DNA of 64,000 bases from Nocardia neocaledoniensis (GCF_003182135.1 NZ_QGTL01000015.1:62001-126000), one strand, 5' to 3'. Positions 46,601-55,347 are shown, numbered from the stretch's first letter. Notes: generated by a model not told the origin, from the letters alone. Translations and numbers: made by a program.

Positions 46601-49600
46601 GACCGTGCACGCCTCCGGGCGCACCCTCACGGGCAGTCACGAGCAGATCCCGGTGGAGGTCCCGGACATCGAGGTCGGCGTCGACGTCGACCCGGCCATG
46701 TTCTACACCGGCCTCGCGGCGGCGGGGCTGCAGTACGGGCCGTCGTTCCGGCGGGTCACCTCCGTGCGGGTCGGCAAGGATGTGGTGGTCGCGACGGTCG
46801 ACGGCGCCATCGCCGCGGACTCGGGCCACCTCGCCCACCCCGCCGTCGTCGACGCCGCGATGCAGTGTGCCGCCATGCTCTTCGCCGACGAGCGGATCAA
46901 CGAGGGCGTGATGGTGCCGGTCGGCGTCGCCGCCGTGCGCCTGCTCGCCGCCCTGCCCGAGACCGTCACCGTGATCGCGCGCCGCGACCCGAAGGCCCGC
47001 CTGCGCGCGGACGTGGATCTGCTCGACGCCGAGCGAAATCTCGTCGCCCGGCTCACCGGTCTCCAGATCGGCGCGCTCAAGCCCGGCGACGATCCGCTGC
47101 ACCGCATGGCCGACTTCTACTACACCGAGACCATGGTGGAACGCGAGCCGATCGACCCGGCCGCGCTCGCCGACGCGGGCCAGGCCGCGCTGCTCATCGT
47201 GGAACTCGGCGAGAGCCGCCTGACCGTCGACCTGGCGACCGCCCTGCCGACGGCGCAGGTCTACGTCGCGCATCCGGCCGACCCCGCGCTCGAACAGGGC
47301 CTGCTCACCCGCCTGCGCGACGCGCGCCGCGGCGAGGAACGGCTGCACGTGTGCGTGGTGGCCGGCGAGGTGACCGACGACCTCGCGTTCCTGTGGGCGC
47401 TGAAACGGATCGCGGTGACCATCGACGAATTCGCCAACCCGCCCGTGGAAGGCGGTGCGCCGCAATCGGTCTTCGGCGACGGCGCCGCGCACGTCACCCT
47501 GGTGACCGAGCGGGCCTGCGTCCTGCCGGACAGCGCCGAGGCGCCCGACTCGCGCCAGGCGGCGCTGGCCGGCGCGCGGCGGGTGCTGCTCAACGAACAG
47601 ACCGCGCTGCGCTGGCGCCTCGTCGACACCGACCCCACCACCCCGCTCGCCGATGTCGTCGCCGAACTCGCGGTGCCGGGCGCCTTCTCCCACGACCACT
47701 GCGACGAGGTGGTGCTGCGCGACGGCAAGCGCTGGGCGCCGGTGGTCACCAAGCCGCTCGCCGAGCGACTCGAACAGCTCGACACCGCCGAACCGCTGAC
47801 CGACCCCGAGGCCAACTTCACTCTCGACACCCCGCGCACCCGGTTGCTGTCGCAACTGGCCTGGCGGCAGTGCCCGCGGACGGCGCCGGGACCGGGCGAG
47901 GTCGAGGTGCGGATGCAGGTCATCGGCCTGAACTACAAGGACCCGCTCAAGATCATCGGACTGCTCGGCGAACGGGAACTCGCGCCGACCTACTTCGGCA
48001 CGGTGCCCGGCATGGAAGGCGTCGGCACGGTCGTGCGGGTCGGTGCCGGGGTCGACGATGTCGCGGTCGGTGACCTCGTCGCCGTCGCCGCGAAGGGCAT
48101 GATGCGGCGCTACGCCGTGGTCGATCGACAGCTCGTCGTCAGCCTGCCGCCCGGCACCGACCCCGGGCACTGCACCAGCACCATCGCCTTCGGGACCGCC
48201 GAGTACGCGCTGCTCGACCTGGCCCGGCTGCAACCGGGGGAGACCGTGCTCATCCACGGCGCCGCGGGCGGGGTCGGCACGGCTGCGATCCAGGTCGCCA
48301 AGGCGCACGGCGCGCGCATCATCGGGGCCGCGGGCAGCGCGGAGCGCCGGGCGCACGTGCTGGCCATGGGCGCCGATCATGTGGTGCACTCGCGGTCGCT
48401 CAATTTCGTCGACGACGTGCTCGCGCTGACCGACGGCGTCGGCGCCGACGTGATCATCAGCAGCGCGCCGGGGGAGGTCCTGCGCCAGAACTTCCACGCC
48501 GCCGCGGAATTCGGCCGCATCGTCGAGGTCGGCAAGGCCGACATCTACACCGGCGGCCTGCTGGAACTGGCCAACTTCGACAAGAACCTGGCCTACTACT
48601 CGATGGATCTGGACCGCCTGGTCGCGGTGCGGCCGCAACGCCTCGCGCGGCTGCTCGAGCGGGTGTTCGAGAAGGTCACCGAGGGCACCTACACCCCGCT
48701 GCCGTACCAGATGTTCGACACCGAGGAGGTGAGCAAGGCCTTCGAGGAGACCCTGCGTTCCTCGCGGCTGGCGCGCATCGCCCTGCGGATCGACACCCCC
48801 GAGCCGGCCGTGCGGCCCGCGCTGCCCGACGTCGAGATCGACGGTGCCGCCACCTATCTCGTCACCGGTGGCTTCGGCGGTTTCGGGATGGCGATCGGCC
48901 GCTGGCTGGCCCTGCGCGGCGCGCGGCGGCTGGTCCTGGTGGGGCGCGGCGGCGCCAGGACCGAGGAGGCCCGTCGGCAGCTCGAGGCCTGGCGCACCGT
49001 GGGCGTGGAGGTGGTCGAGGAACTCGCCGACGTCACCGACGCCGCGGCCGTGGCCGGCGTGATCGCCAGGGCCAACGACCCGCAGCGCCCGTTGCGCGGT
49101 GTCTTCCACGCCGCGGGCGCCGTGGCCGACAACCGCATCGGCGCCATGTCGTTCGACGAACTCGACCGGGTGTACCGGCCCAAGGTGCACGGCGCGCGGA
49201 TCGTGCACCAGGCCGTCGCCGACGCCGGGATCACCCTGGACATGTTCGTGCTGTGCTCCTCGGGCGGGTCGATGTACGGCATCTACGGCCAGTACAACTA
49301 CTGCGCGGCCAATGTCGCCGTGGAGGCGCTGGCCGAACAGTGGAGCAGGGCGGGGGAGCGGGCGCTGTGCGTCGGCTGGGGGCACCTGTCCGGCGCGACC
49401 GGGGGCATGGCCGCCGACGAGACCGCCGAGAAGTACCTGGACCTGGTGGGTTTCGGACCGATCGACATGTCCGATGCCACGGCCTACCTGGAACAGACCC
49501 TGCGCCTGGGCGCGACCCGCGCGGCGATCATCCCCACCGACTGGGCCAAGCTGACCGGCACCTTCCCCCAGCTGACGCGCACCGGCCGCACCATCGACCT

Positions 49601-50012
49601 GGCCAAGGCCTCCGCCAAGGACACCTCCGAACTGGCCAGGCTGCGCGCGGAACTGGCCGCCATGGAGGAGGCCCGGCGGGGCCCGCACATCGCCCGCAAG
49701 ATGGCCGAGGAACTGGCCGTGGTGATGGGGGTTCCCGTCGAGTCCATCGACATGACCATCCCCGTTCCCGAACTCGGTCTCGACTCGCTCATGGCGGTGG
49801 AACTGGGCGCCCGCGTCACCAAGACCCTCGGCATCGACCTCATGTCGCTGCAGATGGGCCGCTCCTTCAGCCTCGAGCAGGCGGGCCCGAAGGTGGCCGA
49901 GCTGGTGCTCGCGTCCGAACCGGTGGCCGCCCAGCCCCTTCCGGAAACCGAGCGGCACGGCGACGCGGCCGATGCCCCGCCGCGCGAGCAGCCGCTGGTC
50001 GCGGCCCACTGA
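43620..50012 (+). CDS. Type I polyketide synthase, one fully reducing module KS-AT-DH-ER-KR-ACP
   Basis: A 2130-aa PKS with the domain order of MAS/Pks2-like enzymes. KS: DTACSSSL with Cys175, then EAHGTGT and GHTEAAAG. AT: GHSVGE with Ser619. DH: LSDHVVNGVKIMPG with His920 and the second acidic site VVDAAMQ at Asp1078. ER: GLNYKDPL at 1437 and the NADPH site HGAAGGVGTAA. KR: VTGGFGGFGMAIG at 1748, catalytic S and YNYCAANVA. ACP: LGLDSLM with Ser2056. There is no thioesterase. The AT fingerprint GHSVGE plus PYHSRLM (instead of YASH) is more like malonyl than methylmalonyl specificity. GTG at 43620 has GGGAGG 7 bases upstream. It heads a four-gene operon; product is inferred to be a fatty acyl chain for envelope lipids. 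Confidence 0.93.
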   Translation: MSDIAIVGIGCRFAGGIDSPETFWDFVVDKRDGVVDIPADRWDFRRYYDPEPRTPGRMYTKRGAFMTTDPWEFDPDFFGISPREATVLDPQQRLMLEVTWEALDDAGIAGRAAGSQVGVYVGGFVVDQSVIGVVGPALFHTDMHTPASASYTMLSNRIAYALNLVGPAITVDTACSSSLVAFHLACQALANDDCRVALAGGVNVMLQPETFVLMCKGGFLATDGRCKSFDASADGYGRGEGAGMVVLKKLDDAVRDGDRIYAVVKATGSNQDGRTTAITVPNVDSQEALARAVCARSGLAAEEITYLEAHGTGTLVGDPVELRALGRVFGAASGRTGTVGVGSVKATLGHTEAAAGVASVIKAALAISHRTLPPQGWLDTPNPDIPFDELGLHVQTEAQPLPPDAGPMSVAVNGFGYGGTNAHAILTEYSATPEAARTGDHLGILPLSARSTAAVRALAGRFADLLAAGADPDHLAEAAWTRMAHHPFRTGMLLGANTPDLVGELRKYAAGEGRDASRVIVSAAAEPVFVFSGMGPQHWRMGRELLDAGGAFATAAEEVDAEFRAVAGWSIIEELRRPEAESRVTRTEVAQRANFLVQVGLVRELAALGITPAAIVGHSVGEVTAAYVSGMLSLRDAVRVACHRARLQATTAGTGGMLAVGLTRDQARDLVADDARVDIAAINSPGAVTLSGDVDRLDEIAEKLTEDGVFARRLRVEVPYHSRLMGPIEDALRAALADLTPRPPTVPLYSTVTGEQVTEQVWDAGYWWANVRQPVRFFDAISRLVAAGSRIFLEVGPHPVLSGNIREALLDADVQGTTVATLDREQPDAASMRRTLIGLHAAGVLDLARLFPADRQATPHLPLPRYPWQRTRLHNALPLFEQARLGTPGGYAMLGDPDVEGRPEWLLQVGTELLPWLSDHVVNGVKIMPGAAYLDAALSATASRIGTTQVALEQVRFVAPLIMGAPDVPLVAMSVEEASGRFLIRSRSATGTAWTVHASGRTLTGSHEQIPVEVPDIEVGVDVDPAMFYTGLAAAGLQYGPSFRRVTSVRVGKDVVVATVDGAIAADSGHLAHPAVVDAAMQCAAMLFADERINEGVMVPVGVAAVRLLAALPETVTVIARRDPKARLRADVDLLDAERNLVARLTGLQIGALKPGDDPLHRMADFYYTETMVEREPIDPAALADAGQAALLIVELGESRLTVDLATALPTAQVYVAHPADPALEQGLLTRLRDARRGEERLHVCVVAGEVTDDLAFLWALKRIAVTIDEFANPPVEGGAPQSVFGDGAAHVTLVTERACVLPDSAEAPDSRQAALAGARRVLLNEQTALRWRLVDTDPTTPLADVVAELAVPGAFSHDHCDEVVLRDGKRWAPVVTKPLAERLEQLDTAEPLTDPEANFTLDTPRTRLLSQLAWRQCPRTAPGPGEVEVRMQVIGLNYKDPLKIIGLLGERELAPTYFGTVPGMEGVGTVVRVGAGVDDVAVGDLVAVAAKGMMRRYAVVDRQLVVSLPPGTDPGHCTSTIAFGTAEYALLDLARLQPGETVLIHGAAGGVGTAAIQVAKAHGARIIGAAGSAERRAHVLAMGADHVVHSRSLNFVDDVLALTDGVGADVIISSAPGEVLRQNFHAAAEFGRIVEVGKADIYTGGLLELANFDKNLAYYSMDLDRLVAVRPQRLARLLERVFEKVTEGTYTPLPYQMFDTEEVSKAFEETLRSSRLARIALRIDTPEPAVRPALPDVEIDGAATYLVTGGFGGFGMAIGRWLALRGARRLVLVGRGGARTEEARRQLEAWRTVGVEVVEELADVTDAAAVAGVIARANDPQRPLRGVFHAAGAVADNRIGAMSFDELDRVYRPKVHGARIVHQAVADAGITLDMFVLCSSGGSMYGIYGQYNYCAANVAVEALAEQWSRAGERALCVGWGHLSGATGGMAADETAEKYLDLVGFGPIDMSDATAYLEQTLRLGATRAAIIPTDWAKLTGTFPQLTRTGRTIDLAKASAKDTSELARLRAELAAMEEARRGPHIARKMAEELAVVMGVPVESIDMTIPVPELGLDSLMAVELGARVTKTLGIDLMSLQMGRSFSLEQAGPKVAELVLASEPVAAQPLPETERHGDAADAPPREQPLVAAH

Positions 50013-50033
50013 CGACGCGGAAAGGCGAGCACT

Positions 50034-51443
50034 GTGGTCGACTTCGGACTCATCGACGAATGGGAGCCTGCGCCAGGCAGATTGGTGACCTGGTTCGCCA
50101 CCCCGGAATCCACCCGGCTCGCGGCGACGGCGCCGGTCCACCCGGCGCCGCCCTCGCTGCAGCAGGAGCAGTACCTGCGCCTGGCCGACCGGCACGCCGG
50201 GGCGGACTTCCGGTTCTCCGGACTGTGCCTGGTCACCGCCCGGCTGCCCACGGCCGAGCTGGATCGCGACGCGATGACCAGGGTCATCAACGCGTTCCTG
50301 TTGCGCCACGACACCTTCCGCACCTGGTTCGACATCGACGCCGGCGGCACGGTGCGCCGCCACCTCGTCCCGGCCGAGGCCGTCGACTTCCAGCCGATCG
50401 ACTACGGCCACATCGACGACCCCGCGGCGATCCGCACCCACGTCGAGAAGACCACGCCGGGCCCGTTCGACTGGGACTGCTTCACCTTCGGCGCCATCGA
50501 GCACGGCGAGACGACCACCGTCTACCTCGCCGTCGACCACCTGCACACCGACGGGCTCGGCCAGTACCTCTCGGCCGCCGACTTCGCCCAGCTGTACGCG
50601 GCGCAGCTGTGGGCGGAGGCCGAGCCGCCCGCGCCCGCAGCGAGCTATCTGGACTACTGCGTCGCCGAGCGCGCGCACAGCGACCGGCTGACCCTCACGT
50701 CCCCGGGCGTACGCAAGTGGCTGGAACTGGTGCGCGGCAACGACAACAGGCTCCCCGCGTTCCCGCTCGACCTCGGCAAGAGCTCCGACGGCTACCACCG
50801 CAGCGCCCACCGCAGCATCACCTTGCTCGACCCCGAGGCGGGCGAACGGTTCGAGTCGGTCTGCCGGGCACACGGCGCGGAGTTCGTCGGCGGCGCCTTC
50901 GCCGCGGCCGCGCTGGCCGAACGCGAACTCACCGGCGCCGACTACTACTTCGGCATGACGCCCATCAGCACGCGCACCTCGGCGGCCGAGAACGCCTCCG
51001 TGGGCTGGTACGTCACGTTGGTGCCGGTGGCCTTCCCCCTCGGCCCGCGCACGCCCGCCACGCGGGTGCTCGGCCTCGCCCAGCGCGCCTACGAGAACGG
51101 TCTCCTGTTGGCGCCCACGTCTTTCCACCGGGTGCTCGACCTGCTCCCGGCCGACTCGGAGATCAAGGCCGAGCCCGGCTGGGTGACCCCGATGATCTCG
51201 TTCATCGACGCCCGCGACTTCGTCGGCCACGAATTCTTCGACGAGATCGGCGCCGGGGTGTACGCGAACCGGGCCGCGTCGGAGGAGGCGCTGATCTGGA
51301 TCAACCGGCTGCCGAGCGGGACGTCGCTGAGCGTCATCTTCCCCGACACCGCCGTCGCGCACGACTCGGTGGAGCGCTATCTCGCCGCCGTGCGAGCGAT
51401 GTTCCTGGCCATCGCCGCCACACCCGACCAGGAGGACCAGTAG
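50034..51443 (+). CDS. PapA-like acyltransferase (condensation-domain fold)
   Basis: A 469-aa protein of the CoA-dependent acyltransferase/condensation superfamily. The catalytic HxxxDG motif is HLHTDG at residues 169-174. It has the extra N-terminal segment of PapA-type enzymes and no carrier domain. PapA proteins take acyl chains from a PKS and load them onto sugar or diol acceptors. The GTG at 50034 follows the PKS stop by 22 bases, with AAAGGCGAG upstream. This pairing with a PKS lacking a thioesterase supports off-loading of the chain. Downstream gene overlaps by one base. Confidence 0.87.
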   Translation: MVDFGLIDEWEPAPGRLVTWFATPESTRLAATAPVHPAPPSLQQEQYLRLADRHAGADFRFSGLCLVTARLPTAELDRDAMTRVINAFLLRHDTFRTWFDIDAGGTVRRHLVPAEAVDFQPIDYGHIDDPAAIRTHVEKTTPGPFDWDCFTFGAIEHGETTTVYLAVDHLHTDGLGQYLSAADFAQLYAAQLWAEAEPPAPAASYLDYCVAERAHSDRLTLTSPGVRKWLELVRGNDNRLPAFPLDLGKSSDGYHRSAHRSITLLDPEAGERFESVCRAHGAEFVGGAFAAAALAERELTGADYYFGMTPISTRTSAAENASVGWYVTLVPVAFPLGPRTPATRVLGLAQRAYENGLLLAPTSFHRVLDLLPADSEIKAEPGWVTPMISFIDARDFVGHEFFDEIGAGVYANRAASEEALIWINRLPSGTSLSVIFPDTAVAHDSVERYLAAVRAMFLAIAATPDQEDQ

Positions 51444-52141
51444 TGCAGACCGCGTTCCGTGATCCGTTCATCCCCGACGGCGAGAAGTCGGTCTACACCG
51501 TCGGACTCCTCGGCGAGGCACCGGGATTCGAGATGACCCACCTGGTCACCCGTGAGAAGGGCGGCTACCGCACCACGCTCGACACCCGCCCGCACGGGCG
51601 CGCGTTGAGCGACACCGACCTGGCCATGACCATCGAACAGCGCTTCGGCCGGATCGGCGGCCGCTTGCGGGCCGAACAGTACCGCGCGGAAACGCGGTGC
51701 GGGCCGACCGTGGTCTCGCGTGAGGAGGCGAACTTCGTCGACACCGTGCACCTCCAGTTCGGCGGTCTGCCCGCGCCGTTCCCGCTGAACGTGATGCCGA
51801 TCGCCGGTGGCCTGACGCTGCTGCGCGGCCTCGACTTCACCGAGGGCCTGGTGGAGACGGTGAGCGTGTGGCTGGCGTTCTCGGTGCACTGGCCGTTGCT
51901 CGCGCGCGTGGAGAAGAAGAGCACCGTCGAGGTCCCGGCCGGCAGCGTGCCCTGCTGGCAGGTGCGGATGCGGCCGGGATTCGCGCAGGTGAACTCCCTG
52001 CTGGACAAGGTGATCGGCAGCGTCCTGCCGCCGTTCGTCGCGCATTTCGAGCAGGAGGCTCCGCATCGGCTCGTGCGGATGAGTTTTCCCACCCAGCTGT
52101 CGCTGAGCGCCCCGCGCGCGGTCATGGAGCTCAGCGCATGA
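51443..52141 (+). CDS. Protein of unknown function in the PKS operon
   Basis: A 232-aa protein that I do not recognise with confidence. The sequence is beta-rich, with repeating polar-hydrophobic alternation (for example VYTVGLLGEA, THLVTREKGGYRTTLDTRPH, and later TVEVPAGSVPCWQVRMRPGFAQVNSLLDK). The start IPDGEKSVYTV weakly resembles the DUF3108/LolA-like beta-barrel fold of lipid-binding proteins, but that is only a hint. It lacks a clear signal peptide. Its GTG overlaps the PapA stop by one base (TAGTG), after GGAGG, and its stop overlaps the MFS ATG. Translational coupling on both sides implies a role in the same pathway, perhaps carrying or modifying the lipid. Confidence 0.75.
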   Translation: MQTAFRDPFIPDGEKSVYTVGLLGEAPGFEMTHLVTREKGGYRTTLDTRPHGRALSDTDLAMTIEQRFGRIGGRLRAEQYRAETRCGPTVVSREEANFVDTVHLQFGGLPAPFPLNVMPIAGGLTLLRGLDFTEGLVETVSVWLAFSVHWPLLARVEKKSTVEVPAGSVPCWQVRMRPGFAQVNSLLDKVIGSVLPPFVAHFEQEAPHRLVRMSFPTQLSLSAPRAVMELSA

Positions 52142-53532
52142 GCATCGCGACCGTGCGGGCGCAGGTGCGCGCGGAGTACGCGGCGTGGCTGGCGTTCGCG
52201 GCCTGCCTGATCGCGGTGTTCATGCAGATGATCGACGTGACGATCGTCAACACCGCGCTCCCGGAGCTCACGGCGGATCTCGGCGCGTCGCGCTCGGCGC
52301 AGCTGCTGGTCGTCTCCGGCTACTCGCTGGCCTTCGCCTGCACCCTGCTCACCGCCGCCAGGATCGGCGCGATGGTGGGGCGGCGGACGATGTTCCTGGC
52401 CTCGGTCGCCGCGTTCACGGCGGCGTCGCTGTGGTGCGGAATCGCCGGTGACGCCACCGAACTCGTGCTCGCCCGGGTCGTGCAGGGCGCGGCAGGCGCA
52501 GGGATGGCGGCGCAGACGATCGCCATTCTCACCGCCGGGTTTCCGCGCGAGCGTCATCCGCTGGTGTTCGCGCTCTACGGCGGCGTCGCGGGCTTCGCCG
52601 GGATGCTCGGGCCGATCGTCGGCGGCGTGCTGCTCACCCTGGATCTCGGCGGGTGGGGGTGGCGCTCGGTCTTCCTGATCAACCTGCCCATCGGGATGTT
52701 CGCGTTCGCCCTGGCATGGCGCTTCCTGCACGTCGGCCGCTCCGGCGGCAGCAGGAAACTCGACCTCGGCGGCGCCGTGCTCTCGGCGGCCGGACTGTTC
52801 GCGCTCATCTACGCCCTCGCCGAGATCCAGCAGCACGGCTGGCGATTCGGGCTGATCGTGCTGATCGGCGCCGGGCTCGCGCTGACCGCGGTTTTCGTTG
52901 TCCACCAGCGGCGGCGCACCGATCCGCTGATCCGGCTCGACCTGTTCACCGACCGGCGGTTCCGGCTCGGGTCGGTCCTCGTCGGCGCCTTCTTCGGCCT
53001 GTTCACGGCCTTCGTCTTCGCCGCCTCCGTCACCATGCAGGACGTGCTCGGCTACACGCCGCTGGTAACCGGCCTGGTGATGACGCTGTTCGCCCTCGGC
53101 GCGGGAACCGGCGCGCTCGCCTCACTGATCCTGGTGCGGCGCTGGGGTATTCGGGCCCTCGCGGCCGGAATGGCGCTCTACGGCGGGTGTCTCGCGGCCG
53201 GAGCGGTCTACCTGTCCCTGACCTCCGGTGCGATGAGCGCGCTGCTCACGGCGGGCCCGGTCTTCCTGTCCGGCGTCGGCGTCGGCGTCTTCGGCATCCA
53301 GCTCCAGCCGATCATGCTCTCCGGACTCACCCCCGACCACATGGCCGAAGCCTCCGGTGTGCTGCCCACCGTCGAACAGATCGGCAACGCCGTCGGCCTC
53401 ACCGTCCTGACCACCCTCTTCTTCCGCTCCCACACCCTCACCGGCAGCATCACCATGATGGCCGCGGTCGCCGCGATCGCCCTGGTCATCGCGCTGGCCA
53501 CCCTGTCCCTCCCGGAGCCGCAGGGGCCCTGA
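52138..53532 (+). CDS. MFS transporter, DHA2 family (14 TM)
   Basis: A 464-aa major-facilitator exporter with about 14 membrane helices. The first helix pair ends in MQMIDVTIVNTALPEL, the DHA2 motif, and GYSLAFACTLLTAARIGAMVGRRTMF holds motif A. These exporters use the proton gradient to pump drugs or lipids. The ATG at 52138 overlaps the preceding stop. As the last gene of the PKS operon it may export the acyl product or intermediates, alongside the divergent MMPL transporter. A strong hairpin follows the gene. Confidence 0.9.
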   Translation: MSIATVRAQVRAEYAAWLAFAACLIAVFMQMIDVTIVNTALPELTADLGASRSAQLLVVSGYSLAFACTLLTAARIGAMVGRRTMFLASVAAFTAASLWCGIAGDATELVLARVVQGAAGAGMAAQTIAILTAGFPRERHPLVFALYGGVAGFAGMLGPIVGGVLLTLDLGGWGWRSVFLINLPIGMFAFALAWRFLHVGRSGGSRKLDLGGAVLSAAGLFALIYALAEIQQHGWRFGLIVLIGAGLALTAVFVVHQRRRTDPLIRLDLFTDRRFRLGSVLVGAFFGLFTAFVFAASVTMQDVLGYTPLVTGLVMTLFALGAGTGALASLILVRRWGIRALAAGMALYGGCLAAGAVYLSLTSGAMSALLTAGPVFLSGVGVGVFGIQLQPIMLSGLTPDHMAEASGVLPTVEQIGNAVGLTVLTTLFFRSHTLTGSITMMAAVAAIALVIALATLSLPEPQGP

Positions 53533-53552
53533 CCCGGCCCCGGACACGCCGC

Positions 53553-53581
53553 GGGGCGGGCGGTACAGCACCGCCCGCCCC
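53553..53581. terminator. Strong hairpin after the MFS gene and after csbD
   Basis: GGGGCGGGCGGT (53553-53564) pairs perfectly with ACCGCCCGCCCC (53570-53581) across a 5-base loop. It sits between two convergent stop codons, 20 bases past the MFS gene and 10 past csbD, and likely ends both transcripts. Confidence 0.8.
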
Positions 53582-53591
53582 TGCGCGCCGG

Positions 53592-53765
53592 TCAGTCGCG
53601 GAAGGCGTCCTTCACCTTCTCGCCGGCGTCCTTCAGGTTCGACTTGGCCTGTTCGCCGCGGCCCTCGTTCTCGAGGTCGCGATCGTCGGTGGCCTTGCCG
53701 GCGGCTTCCTTGGCCTTACCGGCGAGCTCCTCGGCCTTGTTCTTCGCCTTGTCCGCCAAGCTCAT
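53592..53765 (-). CDS. CsbD-family stress-response protein
   Basis: A 57-aa highly charged helical protein. The pattern DKAKNKAEELAGKAKEAAGK then DDRDLENEGRGEQAKSNLKDAGEKVKDAF is the CsbD family signature. CsbD-type proteins are general-stress proteins in Bacillus (SigB regulon) and actinobacteria; their molecular role is not settled. GGGAAGGA lies 5 bases before the ATG. A near-perfect SigF-type promoter lies 70-93 bases upstream on the minus strand, so it is probably a SigF target. Confidence 0.9.
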   Translation of the reverse strand: MSLADKAKNKAEELAGKAKEAAGKATDDRDLENEGRGEQAKSNLKDAGEKVKDAFRD

Positions 53766-53834
53766 GGCATTCCTTCCCGTCAGCTGCTCGGTCACGTGGT
53801 GACCGTGGGCCGTCTGGGGGACCCACGACGGCGT

Positions 53835-53858
53835 TACCCGGACCCGCCGGGGGCAAAC
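53835..53858 (-). promoter_or_regulatory. SigF-type promoter for csbD
   Basis: On the minus strand GTTT (complement of 53855-53858), 15 bases, then GGGTA (complement of 53835-53839), followed by A. This matches the actinobacterial SigF consensus GTTT-N15/17-GGGTA exactly. Confidence 0.8.
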
Positions 53859-53863
53859 AGGAT

Positions 53864-55321
53864 TCACGCGACGACCCGGATCGTCTCCAGGGTCGGATCG
53901 CTCGCGTCGGGCACGTTCATCCCGGCCGCCAGCCCGGTGCGCAGGTACTCCACGACGGCCGCGTCGATGCGTTCACCCGGCACGATCACCGGGATCCCGG
54001 GCGGGTACGGGGTGAGCTGCTCGGCGGCGATCCGGCCCGCCGCCGACTCGGCGGGCACTGCCTGGGTGGGGGCGAAGAACGCGTCGCGCGGCAGCATCAC
54101 CGTGTCCAGCTGCAAGTCCTCCGGCGCGGGCAGCCGGATCTCGGGCGGCGACGGGTCGCGCAGTCCCGCCCGCCACAGCGCCAGGCCGTCCACCAGCGCG
54201 TCGACGGTCGTGTTGTCGTCGGCGCAGGACAGGGTCGCCAGCACGCGCCGGTGGTCGCTGAGCCCGAGGTCGATGTTGCGGTGCGCGCGCAGCCAGTCGG
54301 CGGCGTCGTAGCCGGTGGCGCCCGTTCCGGAGACGTCGACGAGCACCTGCAGCAGGTCCAGGTCGTGGGAGGCCTCTACACCCAGCAGGACGTCGTGCAT
54401 CACCTCGCAGCCGCCGATCTCGTCCAGATCGGCCCTGGCGCGCTTGGCCAGTGCCAGCGCGTCGCCGAGCAGATCGTGCCCGAATTCGACCATCTGCCTG
54501 CGCCATCCGTCGAGCGCGGTGTAGATCAGCACGTTCGGGCTGGTCGTCATCAGCAGGTCGGCGCAGCGGCGCAACCGCTGCGGATCCACCAGATCGCCCT
54601 GGACGTGGAACACCGATCCCTGCTCGAACCCCATGCCCATCTTGTGCACGCTCACCACACAGACATCGGCGCCCACATCCATCGCCCAGGTGGGCAGGTC
54701 GGGGTGGAACGGCAGATGCGCGCCCCACGCCTCGTCGACGATGAGCGGTTTGCCGCGTGCGTGACACACCTCGGCGATGCCGCGCAGATCCGCGCAGGTG
54801 CCGTACGGGCTCGGGCTCACGATGAGCGCGCCCGCCGCGTCGGGGTGCTCGCGCCACGCCTGTTCCACCTGCTCCGGTGACGGCGGATGGGAGAAGTGCC
54901 GCTCGGCATCCCAGCGCGGGGTGATCCAGCGGGGGCGTAGCCCTGAGAAGATCAGCCCGGCCACGATCGACTTGTGGCTGTCCCTGGCGACCAGCAGGCC
55001 GCCGTCGTTCCCGCCCGCCACCGCGAGCATCGCCGCCTTCACCGACAGCGAACTGCCGCAGGTGGAGAAGAACGCGGCCTCCGCGCCGACCGCGTCGGCC
55101 ATGAGTTCCTCTGCCTCGGAAAGCACTTCACCGCGGGCCAGCCGATCGTCGAGCCCGGGCGCGGCGAGGATGTCCGAGGCGAACGCGTCGGCGCCCAGTG
55201 CCGCGAGCACCCGCCCGTCGACCCCGCGGCCCTGCCGGTGCCCGGGCGGGGTGAAACCGTAGCGGCCGAGATCGTGGTACTCCGCCACGGCGGCGACGAG
55301 CGGCGCTCTGCTGTGATCCAT
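53864..55321 (-). CDS. Orn/Lys/Arg decarboxylase-family PLP enzyme
   Basis: A 485-aa fold-type-I PLP enzyme of the SpeA/CadA decarboxylase family. The PLP-lysine motif SVHKMGMG, the aspartate VDEAWGAHL and the N-terminal GRYGFTPPGHRQG are family-typical. AFFSTCGSSLSVKAAML is the PLP phosphate loop. Length suits the Bacillus-type arginine decarboxylase; true activity (Arg, Lys or Orn) cannot be read. A role in making polyamines or agmatine during stress is inference. The ATG at 55321 has AGGAGG upstream. It starts 26 bases after the katE stop, as the third gene of the SigF-type operon. Confidence 0.85.
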   Translation of the reverse strand: MDHSRAPLVAAVAEYHDLGRYGFTPPGHRQGRGVDGRVLAALGADAFASDILAAPGLDDRLARGEVLSEAEELMADAVGAEAAFFSTCGSSLSVKAAMLAVAGGNDGGLLVARDSHKSIVAGLIFSGLRPRWITPRWDAERHFSHPPSPEQVEQAWREHPDAAGALIVSPSPYGTCADLRGIAEVCHARGKPLIVDEAWGAHLPFHPDLPTWAMDVGADVCVVSVHKMGMGFEQGSVFHVQGDLVDPQRLRRCADLLMTTSPNVLIYTALDGWRRQMVEFGHDLLGDALALAKRARADLDEIGGCEVMHDVLLGVEASHDLDLLQVLVDVSGTGATGYDAADWLRAHRNIDLGLSDHRRVLATLSCADDNTTVDALVDGLALWRAGLRDPSPPEIRLPAPEDLQLDTVMLPRDAFFAPTQAVPAESAAGRIAAEQLTPYPPGIPVIVPGERIDAAVVEYLRTGLAAGMNVPDASDPTLETIRVVA

Positions 55322-55347
55322 GGGATCGACCTCCTGGTGTCCGGCGC

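Noticed and set aside
45363..51362. 1999-aa minus-strand frame opposite the PKS operon
   Set aside because: It is an antisense shadow in very GC-rich coding sequence; its product is rich in Arg, Gly, Asp and Val with no domain, while the plus strand has full PKS and PapA motifs.
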